DNA of 15,803 nt from Hyphomicrobiales bacterium. GTDB taxonomy: Bacteria > Pseudomonadota > Alphaproteobacteria > Rhizobiales > Xanthobacteraceae. Shown one piece after another: positions 7,746 through 14,790 of this stretch; positions within the stretch are counted from its first letter, which is position 1, and the number at the start of each line of letters is the position of its first letter. Both the position numbers and the translations under genes were made by a program. The notes beneath the pieces were generated by a model. That model saw only the letters and a list, made by a program, of their open reading frames with translations. It did not search any database and had not been told where the DNA came from. The stretch is taken from positions 1-15,803 of the forward strand of contig JAHFPO010000038.1 of assembly GCA_023266695.1 (NCBI GenBank), given 5' to 3'.

Positions 7746-7799
7746 GTTCGTATCACAGTTAGATTGGGCGTATAGCGCCCATTCGTTCGTATTGCGCAC
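7746..7799 (+). promoter_or_regulatory. Candidate IclR/PcaR-type operator cluster
   Basis: Two direct copies of GTTCGTAT (7746-7753 and 7785-7792) flank the inverted repeat TGGGCG-TATAG-CGCCCA (7765-7781). The right-hand copy extends to GTTCGTATTGCGCAC (7785-7799). That sequence shares both 5-base arms, GTTCG and CGCAC, with the 15-bp PcaR site GTTCGATAATCGCAC recalled from Pseudomonas putida; the central five bases differ. It ends 8 bp before a possible -35 element of the regulator gene, which would fit autoregulation. Identity of the binding protein is inferred from position. Confidence 0.45.
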
Positions 7800-7806
7800 A
7801 ATTTGC

Positions 7807-7836
7807 TTGAAAACGGGTATCCTGATCCGCTAAATA
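7807..7836 (+). promoter_or_regulatory. Possible sigma-70-type promoter for the IclR regulator
   Basis: TTGAAA (7807-7812) and TAAATA (7831-7836) are separated by 18 bp and precede the regulator's start by about 19 bp. The -35 box is a good match and the -10 box a moderate one. Such motifs arise by chance, so support is limited to position and spacing. Confidence 0.35.
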
Positions 7837-7854
7837 CAACCGGCTGGGATAGTG

Positions 7855-8652
7855 ATGGATCAGGTTACACCCAACTTTGCCGGGACCGCGGATCCGACCG
7901 AACAGGCGGATTTCGTGACCGCGCTGGCGCGTGGTCTCACCGTGATCCGCGCCTTCGGCGCCGAGGCGCCCCGCATGACGCTTGCCGATATCGCGCGGCG
8001 GACCGGGCTCGCGCGCGCGACCGTGCGCCGTTCACTGATCACGCTGGAAGCGCTGGGCTACGCGGAAAGCGACGGGCGCAATTTCAGTCTTACCCCTCGG
8101 GTAATGGCGCTGGGTCATTCCTATCTTTCCTCGACGCCGCTCCCGCGCGCCGCGCAACCCTTTCTCGAACGGCTTTCGGAACTCCTTCAGGATGCCTGCG
8201 CGGTCTCGATCCTCGACGATGACGAAGTGCTCATCGTCGCCCGCTCCGCACCGAAGCGGCTCCTTACCATTGCCAATGCGGTCGGGACCCGCCTTCCCGT
8301 TTATTGCACCAGCTCGGGCCGCGTGCTTCTCGCCAGGCAATCCGAGGCGGTGATCGACGCATATTTCTCCCGGCTGGTGCCGCGCCGTTTCACCGTGCAT
8401 ACGATCATGGACCCGGCCGAACTCCGCCGCGTGATGCAGGAGACGCTGACCTCGGGCTATGCGATTTCCGACGGCGAAATCGAAGAAGGCGTATGCGCGA
8501 TCTCAGTGCCGCTCACGAATGCATACGGCGGGACGGTGGCGACGTTGAATGCGATCAGTTACGGAGGGCGGGTCACGCGCGCGGAGATGATCGAACGCTT
8601 TCTGCCGCACATGCGCCGCGCCGCTGACGATTTGCGTTCGGTTCTGATCTGA
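7855..8652 (+). CDS. IclR-family transcriptional regulator (PcaR/PcaU/CatR-like), likely controls catIJ-pcaF
   Basis: 265 residues, the standard IclR length. Residues ~21-35 (VTALARGLTVIRAFG) open the N-terminal winged helix-turn-helix, with the recognition region at ~41-70 (TLADIARRTGLARATVRRSL, then TLEALGYA). The C-terminal effector domain (~86-265) shows RLPVYCTSSGRVLLA (~146-160) and the family motif EIEEGVCAISVPL (~208-220). ATG 7855 is preferred, with GGGAT upstream; a GTG at 7852 is immediately in frame and would add one residue. Divergent orientation from catI and family membership suggest pathway-specific control by 3-oxoadipate or a related aromatic intermediate, as for PcaR/PcaU. 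The ligand is not visible in the sequence. It lacks companion pcaB, pcaD or pcaGH genes in this window. Confidence 0.9.
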   Translation: MDQVTPNFAGTADPTEQADFVTALARGLTVIRAFGAEAPRMTLADIARRTGLARATVRRSLITLEALGYAESDGRNFSLTPRVMALGHSYLSSTPLPRAAQPFLERLSELLQDACAVSILDDDEVLIVARSAPKRLLTIANAVGTRLPVYCTSSGRVLLARQSEAVIDAYFSRLVPRRFTVHTIMDPAELRRVMQETLTSGYAISDGEIEEGVCAISVPLTNAYGGTVATLNAISYGGRVTRAEMIERFLPHMRRAADDLRSVLI

Positions 8653-8675
8653 CCGCGACCGAACCGGCCATTGCC

Positions 8676-8689
8676 CGCCTCAAGAGGCG
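8676..8689. terminator. Short hairpin between convergent regulator and cytochrome genes
   Basis: CGCCTC-AA-GAGGCG is a perfect inverted repeat (6-base arms; realistically a 5-bp stem with a 4-base loop) in the 52-bp gap between two convergent stop codons. Position suits a bidirectional terminator, but no U-tract follows on either strand, so support is mainly positional. Confidence 0.35.
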
Positions 8690-8704
8690 CCGCCCCATCG
8701 TGAT

Positions 8705-9100
8705 TCAGGACTTCGGCTTGCCGTCGGGGGCGAATTGCTTGAGATAGGCGATGAGATCCTCGATGTCCTTGTCCTTGGGCAAGCCGGGGAAGACCATCTT
8801 GGTGCCCGGGATCGACGCCTTCGGATTCTTGAGATAGATCGCGAGCGTCGCTTCGTCCCAGACGAGGCCGGAATTTTTGTTGGCGTCGGTGTAATTGTAG
8901 CCTTCGTAGGTGCCGGCTTTGCGCCCGATGAGACCGTTGAGCACGGGCCCGAGCTTCACCTGGGCGCCCTCTCCCACCGCATGACAGGCCAAACATTTCT
9001 TGAAGACTTGCGCTCCCGCCGTGGGATCGCCGGCAGTCGCGATCCCGGGAGCGGACAAGCCCAGGACGAGGAACAGCAGCGCTGGTCGCATCCGGATCAT
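8705..9100 (-). CDS. Class I c-type cytochrome (cytochrome c2/c550-like), exported
   Basis: 131-residue single-haem electron carrier expected in the periplasm. A signal peptide is visible at residues ~1-23 (hydrophobic LLFLVLGLSAPGIA, cleavage near ATA-GD). The haem-binding CLACH motif has Cys36, Cys39 and His40; the distal Met ligand is most likely Met102 in IPGTKMVFPGL. The KNPKASIPGTKM context and the DLIAYLK C-terminal helix are typical of the mitochondrial-type cytochrome c/c2 group. ATG 9100 follows GAGGTGA at a suitable distance; ATG 9091 would also give an intact signal peptide. An upstream extension in the same frame has no signal-like or family features. Its partner is not visible; it could serve a terminal oxidase or a periplasmic dehydrogenase. 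It has no evident link with the neighbouring regulator. Confidence 0.92.
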   Translation of the reverse strand: MIRMRPALLFLVLGLSAPGIATAGDPTAGAQVFKKCLACHAVGEGAQVKLGPVLNGLIGRKAGTYEGYNYTDANKNSGLVWDEATLAIYLKNPKASIPGTKMVFPGLPKDKDIEDLIAYLKQFAPDGKPKS

Positions 9101-9144
9101 TCTGAAATCATCACCTCGCACGACGCCGGAAATTCCTTCGCATC

Positions 9145-9179
9145 CCGTATCTTCAGCTTGCTGTCGGCTCGCGATACGG
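9145..9179. repeat. Inverted repeat CCGTATC/GATACGG upstream of the cytochrome gene
   Basis: Seven-base arms (9145-9151 and 9173-9179) with a 21-base spacer, about 45 bp upstream of the cytochrome c start. A further GATACG occurs at 9226-9231. This could be a regulatory site for the cytochrome gene. The rest of 9101-9398 holds no convincing gene; an AT-richer patch at about 9231-9256 may be promoter sequence. Confidence 0.3.
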
Positions 9180-9398
9180 ATTGCCCGGACTCGAACCTCA
9201 CGCTGGTTCGCAGATGATAGGACGGGATACGTACGAATACATACATTCATATCTTTTAGTCCGGCATTAGGAACCGCGGCGACACACTGCCGCACGAGTG
9301 CATGCTGGCCGCGTTTATTGTGTCAGCTGCGCGCATTTGAATTCGATCCGGGTTGCGGACCGCAGCGCGTCCGTACTTCGGAGGCAGGGCAGGCGATC

Positions 9399-9744
9399 AT
9401 GAACTTGGCTTCTGGCGTTGCCCGGCGGGCAGCTCTCGCGATCCTCGAACTGGGTTCGCCGATCGACCTGCTGTTCAGCGACATCGTGATGCCCGGCGGC
9501 ATGTCGGGCATCGATCTCGCCAAGAAAACGCGCAAGCTCCGGCCCGAGATCAAGCTGCTCTTGAGCTCGGGATTTGCGGGGAGCGCCAGCGAGAATGGCG
9601 GGAACGCGAGCGCAGATATGGAATTTCTGGGCAAACCCTTATCGCAAACAGGATCTGGCTCGGAAGATCAGTCAAGTTCTCCAGCGGCGCCGGGAATCCG
9701 ACAGAGCAACCGGACCTGCGAAAGTTCACGTCAAAGCACAATAA
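9399..9744 (+). pseudogene. Truncated, frameshifted response-regulator receiver domain
   Basis: The plus-strand frame contains ALAILELGSPIDLLFSDIVM and PGGMSGIDLAKKTRKLRP, the middle of a CheY-like receiver with its phospho-acceptor Asp in FSD and the conserved Lys in FLGKP. The usual first strand with its acidic pair is missing, so the domain is cut at its N-terminus. Directly after GKP the reading frame breaks. One extra base in CCCTT (9636-9640) is needed to restore YRKQDLARKISQVLQRR, the normal C-terminal helix of receivers attached to hybrid histidine kinases; that restored frame ends at TAA 9742-9744. Fragment plus frameshift indicate a decayed gene, probably the tail of a hybrid kinase or single-domain regulator. 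GGAGG at 9380-9384 precedes the ATG at 9399, but the spacing is long. A sequencing error could account for the frameshift but not for the missing front half. Confidence 0.75.
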
Positions 9745-9756
9745 CTCGCGCAGATC

Positions 9757-9799
9757 CGCGATCGGTGAGCATCGCGCAGCGGCCACAGAGCGCCGTGGC
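9757..9799 (-). terminator. Two hairpins downstream of the transporter/PrpD/SDR operon
   Basis: Just past the SDR stop on the minus strand lie GCCAC-8 nt-GTGGC (9782-9799) and then CGCGAT-8 nt-ATCGCG (9757-9776). Paired stems at an operon's end suit transcription termination or 3' end protection. Neither is followed by a U-run, so the call is weak. Confidence 0.3.
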
Positions 9800-9805
9800 A
9801 TTGTT

Positions 9806-10564
9806 TCAGCCGAGGAAGGTGCCGCCGTTCACATGGATAGTCTGGCCGGTGATGTAACGGGCTCCCGGCCCGCAGAGAAACCTCACCGCCGCGGCAATTT
9901 CCTCGGGCATGCCATGGCGGCCGACGACGGTGGTATGGGTCTGATGGTGCGCGGGCTCCGGCGCGCCCGCCTTGCGTACGGTGTCGATCAGGCCGGGCGA
10001 GATGCAGTTCACGGTCACATGATCGGTACCAAGGTCGTGGGCGAGTGCGCGGGTGAGGCCGATGATCCCGGCCTTGGCGGTGATCACGTGGGCCCGGCGC
10101 TTGGCTCCGGCATGTCCGCTCAATCCGCCGATATTGATGATCGCGCCGGCGCCGCTTTTTTTCAGATGCGGAAGACACGCTTTCACGCAAAGGAATGCGC
10201 CGTCTAGCGTCACCGCCATGATCTCCCGCCAATCGGCGAGGGTCATTTCCTCGATCGCCTTCTCCTTCCTGAGCGCGGCGTTGTTGACAAGGATATCGAT
10301 GCGGCCGAATTTATTGACGGCGGCCGCCGTCATCTTCTCGACTGCGACCGCGTCGGCGACGTCGGCGACGACCGCGAGCGCGCGTCCTCCTTGCGTTTCG
10401 ATCTCGCGCGCGACCGCGTCCGCTTCCGCTCGGTTCGAGCGCACATTGACGGCCACCGCCGCTCCCGCCTCGGCGAGCGCGAGCGCGATCGCCCGGCCGA
10501 TATTGCGTCCGGACCCGGTTACGATCGCAACTCGGCCGGCGAGTTCCTTGTTGTTGTCCTTCAT
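9806..10564 (-). CDS. SDR-fold oxidoreductase-like protein lacking the usual catalytic residues
   Basis: 252-residue short-chain dehydrogenase/reductase fold. The dinucleotide-binding part is intact: VTGSGRNIG (~15-23, TGxxxGxG type), ADVAD (~67-71) and NNAA (94-97). The Arg in VNVRSN (~39-44) after the second strand suggests NADP(H). The active site is atypical. Where the tetrad Asn-Ser-Tyr-Lys is expected, this protein has Thr119 (VTLDGAF for VNLDGAF), Gly147 (INIGGLSG for INISS), Val160 and Lys164 (HVITAK for YxxSK). Only the Lys remains. The C-terminal GQTIHVNGG block is normal. ATG 10564 is used because GGGGGAG lies about 11 bp upstream; a GTG at 10576 would overlap the previous stop. 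It is last in the operon, 8 bp after the MmgE/PrpD gene, so it probably handles a product or substrate of that enzyme, or acts as a non-catalytic partner. Substrate unknown. Confidence 0.88.
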   Translation of the reverse strand: MKDNNKELAGRVAIVTGSGRNIGRAIALALAEAGAAVAVNVRSNRAEADAVAREIETQGGRALAVVADVADAVAVEKMTAAAVNKFGRIDILVNNAALRKEKAIEEMTLADWREIMAVTLDGAFLCVKACLPHLKKSGAGAIINIGGLSGHAGAKRRAHVITAKAGIIGLTRALAHDLGTDHVTVNCISPGLIDTVRKAGAPEPAHHQTHTTVVGRHGMPEEIAAAVRFLCGPGARYITGQTIHVNGGTFLG

Positions 10565-10572
10565 GACGAGGT

Positions 10573-11931
10573 TCACTCCCCCAAAGCATCGAGGTCGATC
10601 GGACCATTATAGAGCGTGCGCGCGAGCGCGAGCGCGGCGTCGACATGCTTTGCATTCCAGCCGCCGTGATGCGCGTTGAGCGTGAATTTCTCCTCGATGT
10701 CGCGCCGCGTGAGCGGCTCGTGCGCACCGCCGCGCAGATGCGGCTGGCGCTCCTCGACGATTGTTCCGTCGCGCAGAACGGCGCGGATGTGGCCGGTATA
10801 TTCGTTCGGATAGGGATTGCCGGGATCGACCTCGTAGCGCACCTTGGCGGCGAGCGCGATGATGCGTGGATCGCGCAAGTTTCCGTCGGCGAAGGCATCG
10901 AGACCGACGCCGCTGCGTACGAACCCGGCAGCGATGCAATAGGGGATCGAAAATTTCGCCGCATAGCCATTGGGCGGCCGCTGCTTGTCCCGAAGCGGCT
11001 CCCACAGGCGATGCACGATCCCTTCCGCGGTCTCGCAGACGAGCTCCTGGATGTCTTCGGCTTTGATCCCGCGCGCGGCGAGCCTGCGCGCGCAGTCGAT
11101 GAAGGGATGCGCCATGGTGCCGCAAGGATAGGGCTTGAAGGCGAGGTCGGTCAGCACCCAGCGCTCGCCGAAATCGCCGACGAGCGCGGCGTAATCGCCG
11201 TCCTTGGTATGGGCGAAGCCGTTGAAGAGGCCGTGGACGCCCTCGAACACGGTGCGCGGACCGAGGAAGCCGGCGCGGCCCAAGAGCGCCGCGCGCAATC
11301 CCGATTGCGCCGCCCATCCCGGATGCAGGCGTTTGGTCCAGGCGCCCTCGGCAAGATATTCGATGATGCCGCCCGCCATGCTGCCGGCGATGCCGAGTGC
11401 ATCGACGATCTGGCGCCGATCGCAACGGAGCGCCACGGCGACGCCGGCGGCGGCGGCGATCGCGCCCAGAACGGCGGTCGGATGGAAGCCCGAGCGATGG
11501 ATCGCCTTCGGCACGACGAGGCTCAAACGGCAGATCGCCTCGACGCCGACGGCAATTCCGACGAGCGCCGAGGGTCCATCGGCATCGTGCCGCTCGCAGG
11601 CTGCGAGCACCGCTGGCACGATCACGGCGCCGGCGTGCACCGGGCCTCCTTCGAATGTGTCGTCGAAGTCCTCGCCGTGGGCGGCGGTACCGTTGACAAA
11701 GGCGGCTCCCGCCGCACCGAGGCGCCGCTTATGGCCGATCGCCGTGCAGGTCCCGTCGTCGTCGCAAGCTGCGAGCGCGCTTCGCACGTACTCCTCGTTC
11801 CTCGCCGTGATGCAGAGCCCGATCACGTCGATCAGCAGGTCTTCGCACTTGCCGCGCACCGCGGCCGGAAGTCGCGCGGCATCGAGCGCGGCGATGCGCC
11901 CAGCCAGCTCTTCGGCGACGGTCGCGGTCAT
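10573..11931 (-). CDS. MmgE/PrpD family protein (2-methylcitrate dehydratase-like)
   Basis: 452 residues, usual family length, cytosolic. The family includes 2-methylcitrate dehydratase (PrpD) and cis-aconitate decarboxylase, acting on tricarboxylate-like hydroxy acids. Seen: DVIGLCITAR near the N-terminus; the conserved NGTAAHGEDFDDTF (~80-93) with its His/Asp cluster; GGPVHAGAVIVPA (~95-107); the FHPTAVLGAIAAAAG block (~148-162); LHPGWAAQSGL, GPRTVFEGVHGLF and FKPYPCGTMAHPFID (~265-279). These are the recognisable PrpD-family motifs. ATG 11931 lies 10 bp after the permease stop with a GGCAAG upstream. The usual methylcitrate-cycle partners prpB and prpC are absent. Instead it is embedded in an ABC transporter operon, so the substrate is more likely an imported organic acid than propionate-derived methylcitrate. 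Exact reaction not assignable. Confidence 0.9.
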   Translation of the reverse strand: MTATVAEELAGRIAALDAARLPAAVRGKCEDLLIDVIGLCITARNEEYVRSALAACDDDGTCTAIGHKRRLGAAGAAFVNGTAAHGEDFDDTFEGGPVHAGAVIVPAVLAACERHDADGPSALVGIAVGVEAICRLSLVVPKAIHRSGFHPTAVLGAIAAAAGVAVALRCDRRQIVDALGIAGSMAGGIIEYLAEGAWTKRLHPGWAAQSGLRAALLGRAGFLGPRTVFEGVHGLFNGFAHTKDGDYAALVGDFGERWVLTDLAFKPYPCGTMAHPFIDCARRLAARGIKAEDIQELVCETAEGIVHRLWEPLRDKQRPPNGYAAKFSIPYCIAAGFVRSGVGLDAFADGNLRDPRIIALAAKVRYEVDPGNPYPNEYTGHIRAVLRDGTIVEERQPHLRGGAHEPLTRRDIEEKFTLNAHHGGWNAKHVDAALALARTLYNGPIDLDALGE

Positions 11932-11941
11932 GACTTGCCGT

Positions 11942-13660
11942 TCAGTGGTTGCGCAAGTGGACGCCGCCGAAGCCGGGAATCCGGTTGGCGAGGATGACGA
12001 CTGCGAACGTGATGATCAGCATGAAAAGACCGAGCACCGAGATGGCGGCGAGATCGCCGCTCTCATTGAGGTCGAAGATCAGTACCGAGATCACCTTGGT
12101 CTCCGAGGTGAACAACATGATCGCGGCCGACAGTTCCCGCATCACGCCGACGAAGACGAAGCACCAGGTCGCGATCACACTGGTACGCAAGAGCGGCGCG
12201 GTGATGTGAGCGAGCGCCTGCAGACGGCTGGCACCGAGGATGCGACTGGCGTCCTCCAGGTCGGGATGGACCGTGCGGAACGCGGACTGGAGCTGCTGAT
12301 AAGCCGCCGGAAGCGCAATCGTCACGAAGGCAATCAGCAGAATCCACAGCGTCCCGTACAGGATGAGAGGCGGGCGCGTGTAGCTCAGGAACAGGCCGAC
12401 GCCGAGCACGATGCCGGGAATCGCGACCGGAGCGGTGGCGAGAAACCCGAGCGTGCGATAGCCGACTATGGCCTTGCGCGTCGTCAGATAGCCGACCACG
12501 AGGGCGATCAGCGTGCCGATCGTCGCGGCCGTTGCGCCGAGGATGAAGGTGTTCTTCAAGGCGAGCTTGGTCGCCGACAACTCGAAGAACACGAACTCGA
12601 TGTTGTGGAACGTGAAATTGGCGGGCGAAACGAGCGTCGTCGCTACGCTCGAGAAGGTCGCGTTGAGAAGCGCGCCATAGGGAAGGAACACGGGATTGAG
12701 CAGCACGACGAGGCAGAGTACGAGCGCCGGCCACTTGAACGCGCCGAGGCGGACGAGCCGGGGATCGCCGCTCTTGCCGCCCACGACGGAAAAGCCGCGA
12801 CGGCCGAGAATGACGTGCTCCGCCCTGAGCAGAATGACGGTCAGCACCAGGAGCGGCAAGGAGGCGGCGGCGGCAAGCTCGGGCTTTGGCGGATACTGGA
12901 ACAGACTCCAGATCTTGGTGGTCATGGTATGGAACCCCGCCGGCAGCGCCAGGATCGCCGGCGATCCGAAGAGAGTCATCGACTGAAGAAAGGCAACGAG
13001 AGCGCCCGCGACCAGTGCCGGCAGCGCAAGCGGGATCGTGATTCTGCGCGCTGTCACCCAGGCGCGGCCGCCGAGGATGGAGGAGGCGTCCTCGAGATCG
13101 CCCGGTATGCGGTCGAGCGAATTCGCGATCAGCACGAACACGTAGGGAAAAGTGTAACAGGAGATCACGAAGACGAGGCCGGGGAACGAATAGATATTGA
13201 ACAGACGTTCCTCCTGCGACGCGCCGGTGAGCAATCGGAAGCCCTGATTGAGAAGGCCGCTGTTCGGCGCCGCCAGCAGCTCCCAGGCGATCGCGCCCAG
13301 GAACGGCGGCGTCACGAACGACGCCATCACCAGAATGCGGATCATCCAGCGTGCGGGAATGTCGGTGCGGGCGACGAGCCAGCCCATGGGCGCCGCGACG
13401 GCGCAGCAGGCGAGGCTCGCCAGGATCGCAAGTATGAAGGTCGTGATCAGCGGATCGAGGAAGACCGGATCGGTGATGAGCTTGCTGAAATTTTCGAACG
13501 TGAAGGCGCCACTGCGGTCGGTCACGCTGAAATAGAAGAGCCACGACAGCGGGAGTACGATCAACACGCAGAGGAGCACCGCGAGACCGAGCATGATCGG
13601 CCGCGACAGATCAATTCTGGCCGGCCGCCCCTCAACGCGTCCGAGTGATGCAACGGTCAA
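11942..13660 (-). CDS. ABC transporter permease, fused double domain (Fe(III)/FbpB-AfuB type)
   Basis: 572-residue inner-membrane protein made of two homologous permease halves in one chain, about 12 membrane segments in all. The two cytoplasmic EAA loops that dock the ATPase are visible: EDASSILGGRAWVTARRI (~190-207) and EDASRILGASRLQALAHI (~469-486). Strongly hydrophobic segments include ~23-42, ~72-92, ~218-236, ~311-330, ~374-392 and ~405-426. This architecture is typical of FbpB/AfuB/PhnV-like importers of iron, phosphonates or other anions. The start is TTG 13660: GGAGAGGA lies five bases before it and the next in-frame ATG (residue 23) would remove the cytoplasmic lead-in to the first helix. 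It follows substrate-binding gene 1 by 34 bp and precedes MmgE/PrpD by 10 bp. No ATPase gene is in the window. Confidence 0.93.
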   Translation of the reverse strand: MTVASLGRVEGRPARIDLSRPIMLGLAVLLCVLIVLPLSWLFYFSVTDRSGAFTFENFSKLITDPVFLDPLITTFILAILASLACCAVAAPMGWLVARTDIPARWMIRILVMASFVTPPFLGAIAWELLAAPNSGLLNQGFRLLTGASQEERLFNIYSFPGLVFVISCYTFPYVFVLIANSLDRIPGDLEDASSILGGRAWVTARRITIPLALPALVAGALVAFLQSMTLFGSPAILALPAGFHTMTTKIWSLFQYPPKPELAAAASLPLLVLTVILLRAEHVILGRRGFSVVGGKSGDPRLVRLGAFKWPALVLCLVVLLNPVFLPYGALLNATFSSVATTLVSPANFTFHNIEFVFFELSATKLALKNTFILGATAATIGTLIALVVGYLTTRKAIVGYRTLGFLATAPVAIPGIVLGVGLFLSYTRPPLILYGTLWILLIAFVTIALPAAYQQLQSAFRTVHPDLEDASRILGASRLQALAHITAPLLRTSVIATWCFVFVGVMRELSAAIMLFTSETKVISVLIFDLNESGDLAAISVLGLFMLIITFAVVILANRIPGFGGVHLRNH

Positions 13661-13694
13661 GACGGTCCTCTCCGAGATCGGGCGGGCGGCGACA

Positions 13695-14759
13695 TCAAAC
13701 GCCGAAGATTTTCGTATAGCGGGCCTTGATTTCTTCGCTCTGTTTCTCCACGGCTGCGGGATCGTCCTTCATCAGCTTGATCTCGCCGAGCGGCTTGCGG
13801 CCCGCTTTCTCCTTCACCAGAGGATGCGCCGAATGCTGTCCGCTAAAATCGATGAGCAGCTGCTGGCCTTCGAGCGACAATAGATAGCTCTGGAACAAGC
13901 GCGCAGCGTTGGCGTTGGGAGCCATCTTGAACACGCCGTTCGGACCCACGATGAGCGGCGTGCCTTCGCTCGGATAGACGATCTCCACCGATCGGCCCGC
14001 TTCCTTGAGCTGAACAAGATTGTAGTCGTTGCCGTCGGCCATCACGGCGCGCTCACCGAGCGCGAGCTTCTTCGGCGGGTCGGTCGAGGACTGCACCTGC
14101 AACACCTTTTGCTTGGCGAGCTTCTCGAAATATTCCCAACCCAGATCGCGCGCGATCTGGAAGGTCGCGGTCAGGATGGTACCGCTGTAGGTGGGATGGC
14201 CCTTGACCATCTTACCCATCCACTTCGGGTCCAAGAGGTCTGCGAAGCTCTTCGGCGCTTCTTCCGGCTTCACCAGGTTGGTGTTGTAGCCGAGCGAGGA
14301 GAGCCAGATGCGAGATGTCGCGTAGAGGCCGTCGGGATCGCGATGTTCCGCCGGATAGTGGCGTGCGACATCCTCGGGAACATAGGGCGCGAGCCAGCCG
14401 TCGCGCTTCCACACGATGAAGTGGGCGGCGTCCGACGAATTGACCACGTCGGCGGCGTAGATGCGGCTCGCCACTTCCTGCGCGAGGCGCTGAAACTGGC
14501 GCTCGGCCCCGGAGCGCTCGACGCGGACGGGGATGCCCGGATATTTTGCCTCGAAAGCTCGCGCCAGTTTCTCGGCCACCGGCAAGTCCATCACGGTATA
14601 CCAGACGACCTTGCCCTCCTTGCGCGCCGCCGCGATCAGAGCGGGCGTGACCGATTCCGCCGCCGGCGCCGAGGCGACGCGCGTGGCTCCGGTCGCGCCG
14701 ATCGCAAGCGCGGCCGAAGCCTTGAGAATGTCGCGTCTGGTGAACAACGCGTCCCGCAT
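13695..14759 (-). CDS. ABC transporter substrate-binding protein 1 (Fe(III)/FbpA-like family), Tat-exported
   Basis: 354-residue periplasmic solute receptor for the adjacent permease. It begins MRDALFTRRDILKASAALAI: a twin-arginine signal (TRRDILK, residues ~7-13) followed by a hydrophobic stretch and Ala-rich cleavage region near residue ~35, implying folded export by Tat. The mature part opens with TPALIAAARKEGKVVWYT, the start typical of the Fe(III)/2-aminoethylphosphonate/thiamine-type family, and has SSDAAHFIVWKRDG, GYNTNLVK and FADLLDPKWMGKMVKGHP. The adjacent-tyrosine pair characteristic of FbpA iron ligands is not evident, so iron as substrate is doubtful. ATG 14759 is used because GGGAG precedes it and it gives a clean Tat signal; a TTG at 14801 would overlap the preceding gene. 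Closely related to the second receptor just upstream. Confidence 0.92.
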   Translation of the reverse strand: MRDALFTRRDILKASAALAIGATGATRVASAPAAESVTPALIAAARKEGKVVWYTVMDLPVAEKLARAFEAKYPGIPVRVERSGAERQFQRLAQEVASRIYAADVVNSSDAAHFIVWKRDGWLAPYVPEDVARHYPAEHRDPDGLYATSRIWLSSLGYNTNLVKPEEAPKSFADLLDPKWMGKMVKGHPTYSGTILTATFQIARDLGWEYFEKLAKQKVLQVQSSTDPPKKLALGERAVMADGNDYNLVQLKEAGRSVEIVYPSEGTPLIVGPNGVFKMAPNANAARLFQSYLLSLEGQQLLIDFSGQHSAHPLVKEKAGRKPLGEIKLMKDDPAAVEKQSEEIKARYTKIFGV

Positions 14760-14790
14760 CGCGGTGAACTCCCGATGACCAGGCTCGAAC

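Noticed and set aside
7579..7833. Short plus-strand open frame in the catI-regulator intergenic region
   Set aside because: No ribosome-binding site or domain; it crosses the palindromes and promoter-like motifs and is better explained as regulatory DNA.
9353..10207. Plus-strand open frame spanning the receiver remnant and the SDR gene
   Set aside because: Wrong frame for the receiver domain and antisense to the SDR; no domain visible.
11204..13648. 814-codon plus-strand open frame
   Set aside because: Antisense to the MmgE/PrpD gene and the permease. The product is a charged, repetitive Glu/Arg/Asp-rich string, which is the mirror of hydrophobic permease codons rather than a real protein.
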